From Sediminibacterium sp. FEMGT703S (GTDB lineage: Bacteria > Bacteroidota > Bacteroidia > Chitinophagales > Chitinophagaceae), in assembly GCA_002786355.1 (NCBI GenBank), contig PGCO01000008.1, positions 1 to 64,000 on the forward strand: a stretch of 64,000 nucleotides of DNA, written 5' to 3'. Positions 56,517 through 62,748 of the stretch are shown here, piece by piece (positions within the stretch are counted from its first letter, which is position 1; the number at the start of each line of letters is the position of its first letter). The position numbers and the translations under genes are program-made. The notes under the pieces were generated by a model. That model was given only the letters and a program-made list of their open reading frames with translations. It made no database searches and was not told the origin of the DNA.

Positions 56517-57074
56517 CTATTTAATGGTTCTATTTTTTCTTACATATTTTACTTCTTCTCGGGTTGGTTTTTCATCAACATTCAAAGGCACATTGTCAAA
56601 CACTTTTCTAAATCCTCGTCTTTTAAAAATGGAATATGCTCGTTCATACTTACTGGCAAATTCTGCTTCTGTGAGTAATGGCACAGGCAAACTATTTTGT
56701 AGTTTATACATAGTACTATCGCTACTGGTTATGTCTAACCAAAGTGTTGTATTTCTTTTTATTGAAAATTGGGCTGGTTGTATTGTGCTATCGAAACGGG
56801 GTTTGCTTATTTCAAGCATATTGTTTCCGTAAAAAAAATACGTAAATAAAGTACCTGAATCTTTAGAACTTATCAGATAAAAAGACCTGTTTCTACGTTT
56901 CTTACCTGACATAAACGAATATATATTATAGCCAGGAACTTTAATATGTAGGTTGGCATGAGCTGCTTCACCAGTTCTATGTTTATGGTAATATAAAATT
57001 AATTTGATGTTTTGAGATTTACAAACGTTAATAGTAAAAAAAGTCATTACAGTTAACAATAATTTGTATTTCAT
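56517..57074 (-). CDS. Secreted family A protein (paralogue array, member 1)
   Basis: 185 residues from the ATG at 57074 (a TTG lies 6 bp upstream). A signal peptide ends near NVCKSQ (about 20). Further on, HANLHIKVPGY, SFYLISSKDSGTLF and LWLDITSSDSTM are followed by LLTEAEFASKYERAYSIFKRRGF and VFDNVPLNVDEKP. The same series occurs in the genes at 57680-58162 (broken) and 59933-60460, so this is a family of periplasmic proteins of about 175 residues with a basic, Arg-rich C-terminal motif (RRGFxxVFDxVPxN). No known domain is recognised. Its 5' end lies in repeat block R1. Confidence 0.72.
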   Translation of the reverse strand: MKYKLLLTVMTFFTINVCKSQNIKLILYYHKHRTGEAAHANLHIKVPGYNIYSFMSGKKRRNRSFYLISSKDSGTLFTYFFYGNNMLEISKPRFDSTIQPAQFSIKRNTTLWLDITSSDSTMYKLQNSLPVPLLTEAEFASKYERAYSIFKRRGFRKVFDNVPLNVDEKPTREEVKYVRKNRTIK

Positions 57075-57220
57075 GTGCAATCTTTTTTAGTTGATATTCT
57101 AATAAACAATACAAAAAACAGGCTACAAATAATTTTTATGCTTCTAGGGTATAAACTTTTGGACGTTTAACAAATTGTTGTTTTTATTAGATAGCGTAAA
57201 AAGATTTTCAAGAATTAGGT

Positions 57221-57254
57221 CTATTTTAACTCAGTTTAAATTGAGTTAAAATAG
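57221..57254. repeat. Palindrome in R1
   Basis: Arms CTATTTTAACTCA (57221-57233) and TGAGTTAAAATAG (57242-57254) are perfect inverted copies; the centre is itself palindromic except for one mismatch. Same in R3 (60672-60705); shortened to a perfect 20-bp palindrome in R2. Confidence 0.85.
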
Positions 57255-57287
57255 ATGAGACTCTTAATTGGATTGGTTTTAATCAGC

Positions 57288-57310
57288 ACCGTGTTTTCAC
57301 GGTATTTTTT
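57288..57310 (+). terminator. Terminator-like hairpin in R1
   Basis: ACCGTG (57288-57293) pairs with CACGGT (57298-57303) around TTTT; then A and six T. The orientation stops plus-strand transcripts. Short stem, so strength is uncertain. Confidence 0.6.
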
Positions 57311-57345
57311 GTAGTTGTAATTCTCTATTGAAATAAAGACAAGTA

Positions 57346-57679
57346 TTAAACACTGATGGAAGATTGAATTATGTTTTAAGTGAATTAAACAGAACTTAAA
57401 AATTAAAAACATAATAGGGTGCCAGTGAAAAAGGAGTGACGGCTCAGATATGGGTTTTAATTTCTGTTTACATAATAGTGGATATTGCAAAGGAAATTGT
57501 TAACCTTAACACTTTTTATATGAAATGACACAAATTATTCGGATATCTATCTTTGACAAAAGACAAACAAATAAAGTTTTCTCAAATCCAATACAACTGA
57601 ATTTCAAAATGCTAAATCGTAATAAATTGAAAATTTATGATTAATATGATAACGCTAGTGATATTTTAATCATAATAAC
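57346..57679. other. Intergenic DNA without recognisable gene
   Basis: 334 bp, AT-rich, between R1 and the broken family A gene. By analogy with R2 and R3, a plus-strand gene would be expected here. The segment has no frame resembling families A, B or the lipoproteins, so such a gene has been lost or never was present. Nothing else is visible. Confidence 0.6.
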
Positions 57680-58162
57680 CTAATGAAAATTCATTTTTAC
57701 AGGAACATCTCTAATTACATCGTCAAAGCCTCTACGTAAAAACTTACAGTATGCTGTTGTATATTCTTTTTGAAATTGTTCTGTTGAAAGTAGTTGGTAG
57801 TTTCCTTAATTTTCTTTTAGTATTGGAAATATATAGCCACCTTTCACCTGTAAAGTTTATGGGAACAATGAAAACGTTTTCTTTTTTGAAAGAGGGTTTA
57901 AACTGAAAAAATTTTAAGTTAAATAAAAAAAAATCAAGCGTCCCGTGTCTTGAAGATTTATTTGATAAAAATATCTCGTTTTCCATGAAGGGTTTACTCG
58001 TAATTCTTTATAATCAGGTACTTTTAAGTAAGTACGCCTGTTTCTTGCATCTTCATAAAATATATTAAGTTTTGGATTATTTGTAACCAATGTGTCATTA
58101 GCAAATACAATTTTTGAGAGCATTATGCTAAGTATCAATAATAGTTCTTGTATTTTTTTCAC
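57680..58162 (-). pseudogene. Frameshifted family A gene (array member 2)
   Basis: It starts at GTG 58162, overlapping the lipoprotein stop (TAGTG). The signal peptide ends in KIVFAND, and NIFYEDARNRRTYLKVPDY and INLQDTGRL follow as in family A. The frame then stops at 57914 after FFYLT. Loss of one T from a run of nine T (57926-57934, read on the minus strand) would join it to INFTGERWLYISNTKRKLRK (second frame). A further one-base shift near 57807 would join the typical end YQLLSTEQF...FLRRGFDDVIRDVPV. Two frameshifts thus separate this copy from a full protein of about 160 residues. The first 82 residues may still be secreted as a truncated product. Confidence 0.7.
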
Positions 58163-58785
58163 TAAATTATTTTAAAATAAAAAAAGCCCTTTTGCATTTC
58201 TTGAATGTTTTGCCAATTGTTTATACCTAACATTTCTGTTATTTGGTGTGTAGGCCAAATAGCATCTGCGCGTGCTGTGGTCATTCTACAAGGCATATGT
58301 TTATTTAATGCGTTTATTGTTGTGCTCCCAAGCCTGTAAAAGCCCCTTTCGCTGCTTATTAAGGTAAAATTTAATTCAATTGTATTTGTAGTTTCAGAAA
58401 AAGTTAATCGTATTAATTTTCTATTATTTTCAGGTTGTATGTTAGTAATACTTCCATTACTAATTACCCATTTAAACTTGGCAATTGCAGCTGTATCTCT
58501 TAGAACTCTATTATTTACTAATTCAACACTATCATATTTTAATACCCATAATACAATTGTTGGTAAATTAATATCTTCAATACAAATATTTTGTTGTCTA
58601 ATTAATTCAAAACCACATTTATTTATTTTGTACTTAAACGAAATAGTATCCCCAAGTTTAAAAATATTTTTTGCTGGTGTTACGTTTATTTCAGCATCAT
58701 ATACAAAATTCGCTTCTGTACACGGTTTTTTGCAGCCAAATAATAACAACAATGTAAAAGTATAAAAGAGTACTTTGTATTTCAT
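58162..58785 (-). CDS. Lipoprotein of the array, upstream partner of family A
   Basis: 207 residues from the ATG at 58785 (MKYKVLFYTFTLLLLFGC, lipobox with Cys at about 18, then KKPC). The mature part has few known features: a beta-rich middle (IFKLGDTISFKYKINKCGFELI, IRLTFSETTNTIELNFTLIS) and a C-terminus with HMPCRMTTARADAIWPTHQITEMLG and NIQEMQKGFFYFK. Three or four cysteines may form disulfides. Family unknown. The stop overlaps the GTG of the family A gene, so the two were coupled. The first codons (MKYK) are shared with the gene at 56517-57074. Confidence 0.72.
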   Translation of the reverse strand: MKYKVLFYTFTLLLLFGCKKPCTEANFVYDAEINVTPAKNIFKLGDTISFKYKINKCGFELIRQQNICIEDINLPTIVLWVLKYDSVELVNNRVLRDTAAIAKFKWVISNGSITNIQPENNRKLIRLTFSETTNTIELNFTLISSERGFYRLGSTTINALNKHMPCRMTTARADAIWPTHQITEMLGINNWQNIQEMQKGFFYFKII

Positions 58786-58940
58786 GTGCAATCTATTTTA
58801 GTTGATATTCCAATAAACAATACAAAAAATAGGCTACAAATAATTTTTATGCTTCTAGGGTATAAACTTTTGGACGTTTAACAAATTGTTGTTTTTTATT
58901 AGATGGAATAAAAAAGATTTTCATGAATTAGGCCTTTAAC

Positions 58941-58960
58941 AACTCAATTTAAATTGAGTT
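58941..58960. repeat. Palindrome in R2
   Basis: AACTCAATTT and AAATTGAGTT form a perfect 20-bp palindrome without spacer. In R1 and R3 the outer arms extend this to 34 bp with one central mismatch. Confidence 0.85.
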
Positions 58961-59000
58961 AAAATAGATGAGACTCTTAATTGGATTGGGTTTAATCACC

Positions 59001-59023
59001 ACCGTGTTTTCACGGTATTTTTT
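59001..59023 (+). terminator. Terminator-like hairpin in R2
   Basis: ACCGTG (59001-59006) pairs with CACGGT (59011-59016) around TTTT; A and six T follow. It lies 52 bp ahead of the family B start at 59075, so if the promoter is further upstream it sits in the leader. Confidence 0.6.
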
Positions 59024-59074
59024 GAAGTTGTAATTCTTTATTGAAATAAAGACTAGTATTGGTTACAATTAGGC

Positions 59075-59770
59075 ATGAAATTTTATCTCTTTATCTTGAA
59101 GTTGGGACTTCTCGTTCCGTTTAACGCTAGCAGTCAAAAAGACTCAGTGCCATTGACTAATTTTTTGAATTTTTTCGTCAAAGATTATCTACCTATTCAA
59201 AACGTCATAAAAATTAATAATAAAGTCAAGAGTAATACCTTCAGTAAGAAATTGATTTCTTATACGAATTCTTTCTCTATTATCTTACGAAATGATACTA
59301 GTATTTTCAGTTCAAATGAAAAAAATATGTTTTTTGATCAACTTTATAAAGATGCTGAAGAAATTAATTTTTCAAATTACATTAATGATAGTTTATTAGT
59401 AGACATAGAACTGCTTTATCATTATGATTCTTTACAAGCGAATAGTTATAAATATTTTGGTGTAAAATATCCTAAATACAGATATTTATACAATCAGGGT
59501 AAAATTTCAGAAATTCCAGATTCTATCTTAGAAGTACGAAATCGGTATATTAATTTATATCTTGACTACTTTAAAAAAAAGGTTCAAATTTCAACAAGAA
59601 TGGTGGAAATTTCAAAGCCGTATTTCTTTGATAATTTCAAAAGATGTGTTGTTATTACATACAAGCATCTAAATGATTTTAGAAAGGCTGAATTGCTTTT
59701 TTTTAAGTTGAGCGGTTCAAGATGGGAACTAAAAGCTAAAGTTGATCCTAATGTAAATATTGAATATTGA
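59075..59770 (+). CDS. Secreted family B protein (array member 1)
   Basis: 231 residues. The signal peptide ends near FNASSQ (about 21). The body is paralogous to the protein at 62021-62713: shared NFLNFFVKDY near residue 30, KINNKV, SYTN, NDSLLVDIELLYHYDSL, EIPDSIL, MVEISKPYFFD and CVVITY, ending in a strand segment with a WEL motif (SRWELKAKVDP). The C-terminal pattern (hydrophobic strand, Lys-rich turn, W-E-L) also occurs in the two lipoproteins at 60815-61986. Function unknown. Expression probably starts in R2, 15-270 bp upstream. Confidence 0.72.
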   Translation: MKFYLFILKLGLLVPFNASSQKDSVPLTNFLNFFVKDYLPIQNVIKINNKVKSNTFSKKLISYTNSFSIILRNDTSIFSSNEKNMFFDQLYKDAEEINFSNYINDSLLVDIELLYHYDSLQANSYKYFGVKYPKYRYLYNQGKISEIPDSILEVRNRYINLYLDYFKKKVQISTRMVEISKPYFFDNFKRCVVITYKHLNDFRKAELLFFKLSGSRWELKAKVDPNVNIEY

Positions 59771-59821
59771 TAATAAAATCAATTATAATCTTCTCCCCTT
59801 GATTTGGCTAAAAGCTTCTTT

Positions 59822-59957
59822 TCCCTGATTTTAACATCGATTATTAATCCACTTCTTACATAAGATAGAGTCAAACCTTTTACCAAACTCAACTGATACT
59901 TCTGAATAAATCCTAGATTCTCAGTAGGTAGTTTAAAATTGACTTTCAACGTTTCTT
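59822..59957 (-). pseudogene. Stray copy of the 3' end of the serine hydrolase gene and of a family B gene
   Basis: 59822-59880 reads like the end of the gene at 62021-62713 (FPDFNIDY stop) and its spacer; 59881-59957 reads on the minus strand like the last 25 codons of the serine hydrolase at 62749 (here TENLGFIQKYQLSLVK, there PENPALIQEYRLSVVK). It shows that a family B gene followed by this hydrolase once stood here. The stop codon of the hydrolase copy is lost. It runs into the 3' end of the family A gene at 59933. Confidence 0.75.
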
Positions 59958-60460
59958 GAAGGTATTGTATTAACAGCAACACTGTCAAAAACAAGATTAT
60001 AGTTTCGCCTTGCAAAAAGCCTATGTGGTCGTTTAAATTTCTGTTTAAATTTCTCATTTGTAAGTAACCTAACACCTTTCTTTCTAATTCTTCTTAAATC
60101 GCTACGGGCGTCTGTCAAACACAGCCAACGTTCTCCAGTATAGTCAATATTGATAGATAATGGTTTTGCCTGTTGTAGTTTGTTATCGACTCGTTGAAAA
60201 TGAGTTACATGAAATAAAAATATTTGTAATTTACCAGTATCGGTTAGATTGATTTTTATAAAAGCACGGCTATGCCAATAATTGCCTGATTTTAATAATA
60301 ATACTTTTTTTTGAGGGAGTTTTAAATATAAGTTAGGACCTGCATTTAAATTATTGTAATATATGTTTAGTATTGGTTTGCCTACAAGGGTATCGTTGGC
60401 AAATATTTTATATTGAAATATTAGAAGTGAAAAACACAATATAGTTTTTAATAGTTTCAT
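59933..60460 (-). CDS. Secreted family A protein (array member 3, intact)
   Basis: 175 residues from the ATG at 60460. The signal peptide ends near KIFAND (about 22). Then NIYYNNLNAGPNLYLKLPQ, FIKINLTDTGKLQIFLF, INIDYTGERWLCLTDARSDLRRIRK and LLTNEKFKQKFKRPHRLFARRNYNLVFDSVAVN follow, the full family A series. The last residues (SRNVESQF) come from the junction with the stray hydrolase copy, so the natural C-terminus may have been different. A short remnant of the partner lipoprotein gene lies directly upstream, and R3 begins about 95 bp further. Confidence 0.72.
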   Translation of the reverse strand: MKLLKTILCFSLLIFQYKIFANDTLVGKPILNIYYNNLNAGPNLYLKLPQKKVLLLKSGNYWHSRAFIKINLTDTGKLQIFLFHVTHFQRVDNKLQQAKPLSINIDYTGERWLCLTDARSDLRRIRKKGVRLLTNEKFKQKFKRPHRLFARRNYNLVFDSVAVNTIPSRNVESQF

Positions 60461-60513
60461 TCTAAATAATTTTTATGTTTTACAAAGCCTTTTTGCATTT
60501 GAGAAAAAGTCAT
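60457..60513 (-). pseudogene. Remnant of the partner lipoprotein gene (3' tail)
   Basis: The minus-strand frame MTFSQMQKGFVKHKNYLE ends in a TGA that overlaps the family A ATG (ATGA). The core QMQKGF equals the end of the lipoprotein at 58162-58785 (EMQKGFFYFK). About 20 codons remain; the rest of the gene is gone. Confidence 0.5.
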
Positions 60514-60671
60514 TCATTTTTTTTGTACGCGAACATTTAAATTCATATTCGTAAAATAGTACAAATAGTAGGCTACAAAAAAGCATTATCCTTCTAGTGT
60601 ATAACCTTTTGGACGTTTAACAAATTGTTGTTTTTTATTATAATGCGTAAAAAGATTTTCAAGAATTAGGT

Positions 60672-60705
60672 CTATTTTAACTCAGTTTAAATTGAGTTAA
60701 AATAG
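60672..60705. repeat. Palindrome in R3
   Basis: Same 13-bp arms as in R1 (CTATTTTAACTCA and its inverse), 8 bp apart, the inner bases forming a near-palindrome with one mismatch. Confidence 0.85.
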
Positions 60706-60738
60706 ATGAGACTCTTAATTGGATTGGTTTTAATCAGC

Positions 60739-60761
60739 ACCGTGTTTTCACGGTATTTTTT
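60739..60761 (+). terminator. Terminator-like hairpin in R3
   Basis: ACCGTG and CACGGT around TTTT, then A and six T, as in R1 and R2. It ends 54 bp before the lipoprotein start at 60815. Confidence 0.6.
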
Positions 60762-60814
60762 GTAGTTGTAATTCTCTATTGAAATAAAGACTAGTATTGG
60801 TGAACCATATTAAA

Positions 60815-61390
60815 ATGCTTATCAACAAAGTTGTTATTATTGCAATATTTCTTTTCATAAGTTGTAATGAAAAAGGAAGTAACAATAAAGATTTCTATCA
60901 TATCATTAATCATCATTTTTTTCAAATTGTTGATTCTTCTGCTTATATAAGTAGCAAATTAATTCAAGTGCCATTCCAAAAGGAAGAAATTACAAATGAC
61001 CAAAAAATTTGTATTTCGATTGACTATTTCTACACATTAACAAATAAAATGGAAGAATCAATTAGTGCAATAGTTCAAAAACTTGAAAACAAGCATTTTC
61101 AGAATTTAATTTCTAAAAAGTATTCGCTTGAATTAGCGATTATTGATCTTTTGGAAATCAAAAATATCGGAAGATTTGAGTTGCATCCACTGAATGAGAA
61201 GGCAAAAAATAATTGCATGAATTTTGCTGGGAAACTGACACTTTATAAGCCTTTTATATCCAGTGATTTAGCAATTATTCCTTATTCTATCTCCCGTTCA
61301 GAGAAAGCTGGTTATAGCCGAATTATGCTTTTAGAGAAGATTAATGGGAGCTGGCAAAAAAATCAGATAATTGATATTGAAAGATGGTGA
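60815..61390 (+). CDS. Array lipoprotein (plus strand, first)
   Basis: 191 residues from the ATG at 60815; the frame opens 18 bp earlier at a TTG next to R3. Lipobox FISC (Cys about 17). The C-terminal half has NIGRFELHPLNEK, LTLYKPFISSDLAIIPYSIS and RIMLLEKINGSWQKNQIIDIE; this pattern recurs in the next gene, so the two are paralogues. I recognise no family; the ending (strand, ng, W, charged) resembles that of the family B proteins, so all may share a C-terminal fold. The following gene overlaps by 7 bp. Confidence 0.7.
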   Translation: MLINKVVIIAIFLFISCNEKGSNNKDFYHIINHHFFQIVDSSAYISSKLIQVPFQKEEITNDQKICISIDYFYTLTNKMEESISAIVQKLENKHFQNLISKKYSLELAIIDLLEIKNIGRFELHPLNEKAKNNCMNFAGKLTLYKPFISSDLAIIPYSISRSEKAGYSRIMLLEKINGSWQKNQIIDIERW

Positions 61391-61986
61391 AAATGTCTGA
61401 AAGGAAATTTAAATTTTATTTTATACTTCTGTTGAGTAGTATATGGATTAGCTGTAAGTCAAATTCCATCCAGTTGAATGATAAGCTTATTAATTTAGAA
61501 AATAAAATCATCAATGATATTTTCTTAATGGCTTTAGATACTCCCTACTATCCTTATGATGATTTCTTAAAGCAAGATTTAAAGACTTTACAACTAAAAA
61601 AAGAAACCAACTTAATTGCAGTCTCTAATAAATTAGAGCCAATAAAAAATCTTGATTTTAGGTATACATTGTCAAGTAAAGATTCTGATCAATCTATAAT
61701 ATCGAATAAAATAGATTCCACCATTCACGATCTAAATCTAGATAGTTTAACAAATATTGGCAGGTTCAAGATTGTTCGTAATTATGATTTTAGTAAAAAG
61801 GTAAATCAGGGAGTTTTGGGCTCTATTCAATTTTCAAGAATTGCTTTCAATCAACAATTCACAAAAGGTTATTTAGTAATAACAACTAAAGATAAAGTGA
61901 AATCTAGTGTTGAACGTTTGGTTTTTGTAGAGTTGATAAATGGAAAATGGAGAATTAGAAAATCAATAATAATCTCTGTATCTTAA
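61384..61986 (+). CDS. Array lipoprotein (plus strand, second)
   Basis: 200 residues from ATG 61384, or 197 from ATG 61393. The lipobox is WISC (Cys about 23). It is paralogous to the preceding protein, with NIGRFKIVRNYD and GYLVITTKDKVKSS, then RLVFVELINGKWRIRKSIIIS. The middle part is Asn/Asp-rich with many lysines, as expected for this AT-rich region. It overlaps the upstream gene by 7 bp, so both are read from one transcript, and the family B gene follows 34 bp later. Function unknown. Confidence 0.7.
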   Translation: MVKMSERKFKFYFILLLSSIWISCKSNSIQLNDKLINLENKIINDIFLMALDTPYYPYDDFLKQDLKTLQLKKETNLIAVSNKLEPIKNLDFRYTLSSKDSDQSIISNKIDSTIHDLNLDSLTNIGRFKIVRNYDFSKKVNQGVLGSIQFSRIAFNQQFTKGYLVITTKDKVKSSVERLVFVELINGKWRIRKSIIISVS

Positions 61987-62020
61987 TTGACAATTTAATC
62001 CTTATTACCTTTAATTATTT

Positions 62021-62713
62021 ATGCGAAATGTGATTGTCTTGATCTTTCTTTTAAAAACCTCTGTGTGTTCTGCCCAAAGAGATTCTGTAGAAATGTCTAA
62101 TTTCTTGAACTTCTTTGTTAAAGATTATCAAGCAACTCAAGGAGTATCCAAAATAAATAATAAAGTACGGCCACAAACTTTTAGCAAGACCAATCTTTCA
62201 TACACGAATTGGTATTCAATTGTATTAAAAAATGACACAACAGTATTCAAAAAAGAGCAAGATAAAAAGAATTTTTTTGCCAAGCTTTATGAAAATGCAG
62301 TTGAATTAAATTTTGCAAAATATATTTCCGATACTTTTTTGGTTGATATTGATTGCTTTTATGCATATGATTCATTGCATGTTCAATATTTGAACGCGAT
62401 AAAAAAAATATTTCCAAATTATCAATTACTAATAAATCAAAATAGACTGAATGAAATTCCAGATTCAGTTTTAAAAATTTCCAAGGAGTATGAAAAGCTG
62501 AGTAATGATTTTTTTAACAAAAGACGTGAATTAGCTAAAAGTATGATTGAAATAACTACCCCTTATTTTTTTGAGGATTATAATAAATGTGTAATTGTTA
62601 GTTATATCCACAATTATAGCCGACAAAATTCTAAATTGTATTATTTTAAAAAAAGTCACGATAAGTGGGAGCTACAAAAACTCTTATTCCCTGATTTCAA
62701 CATCGATTATTAA
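62021..62713 (+). CDS. Secreted family B protein (array member 2)
   Basis: 230 residues. The signal peptide ends near SVCSAQ (about 19). Paralogous to the protein at 59075-59770 along the whole length: FLNFFVKDY, KINNKV, SYTN, YISDTFLVDIDCFYAYDSL, NEIPDSVLKI, MIEITTPYFFEDYNKCVIVSY and DKWELQKLLFPDFNIDY. It is third in the plus-strand group that starts after R3. Its 3' end lies 35 bp from the stop of the convergent serine hydrolase gene; the same junction is repeated at 59822-59957. Confidence 0.72.
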   Translation: MRNVIVLIFLLKTSVCSAQRDSVEMSNFLNFFVKDYQATQGVSKINNKVRPQTFSKTNLSYTNWYSIVLKNDTTVFKKEQDKKNFFAKLYENAVELNFAKYISDTFLVDIDCFYAYDSLHVQYLNAIKKIFPNYQLLINQNRLNEIPDSVLKISKEYEKLSNDFFNKRRELAKSMIEITTPYFFEDYNKCVIVSYIHNYSRQNSKLYYFKKSHDKWELQKLLFPDFNIDY

Positions 62714-62748
62714 TCCAATTGTTACATAATAGAGAGTCAAATCTTTTC

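Larger units (their letters stand above)
57071..57345. repeat. Intergenic repeat block R1 of the paralogue array
   Basis: About 275 bp from the start of the family A gene outward. Bases 57194-57340 are identical to 60645-60791 (147 bp by reading), and the left part (57074-57185) is nearly identical to 58785-58897. It holds the palindrome 57221-57254, the terminator-like hairpin 57288-57310 and the hairpin 57322-57339. No plus-strand gene follows R1, unlike R2 and R3. Confidence 0.85.
58782..59060. repeat. Intergenic repeat block R2 of the paralogue array
   Basis: About 280 bp between the lipoprotein gene (minus) and the family B gene (plus). Nearly identical to R1 in its left part and about 90 percent alike in the right part. 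It carries the palindrome 58941-58960, the terminator-like hairpin 59001-59023 and an 8-bp hairpin TCTTTATT/AATAAAGA at 59035-59052, ending 22 bp before the family B start. Confidence 0.85.
60555..60797. repeat. Intergenic repeat block R3 of the paralogue array
   Basis: About 240 bp. The right part, 60645-60791, is identical to 57194-57340 (147 bp). The left part (60580-60640) still matches R1 and R2 in CTTCTAG, TTTTGGACGTTTAACAA and the T-rich stretch but has diverged elsewhere. It holds the palindrome 60672-60705, the hairpin 60739-60761 and a last hairpin 60773-60790. Confidence 0.85.

Noticed and set aside
57744..57986. Minus-strand ORF of 80 codons
   Set aside because: It is the second reading frame of the frameshifted family A gene (INFTGERW and following), not a separate gene.
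59779..60075. Minus-strand ORF of 98 codons overlapping the intact family A gene
   Set aside because: It reads the stray hydrolase 3' copy (TENLGFIQKYQ) and then runs in the wrong frame through the family A gene.
57071..60797. CRISPR-like array
   Set aside because: The repeats are 240-280 bp long, 1.5-1.8 kb apart and separated by genes, with no short regular spacers and no cas genes.
54201..62748. Prophage or transposon interpretation of the accessory region
   Set aside because: No integrase, transposase, terminal inverted repeats, capsid or tail gene was found; repeats are internal and intergenic.
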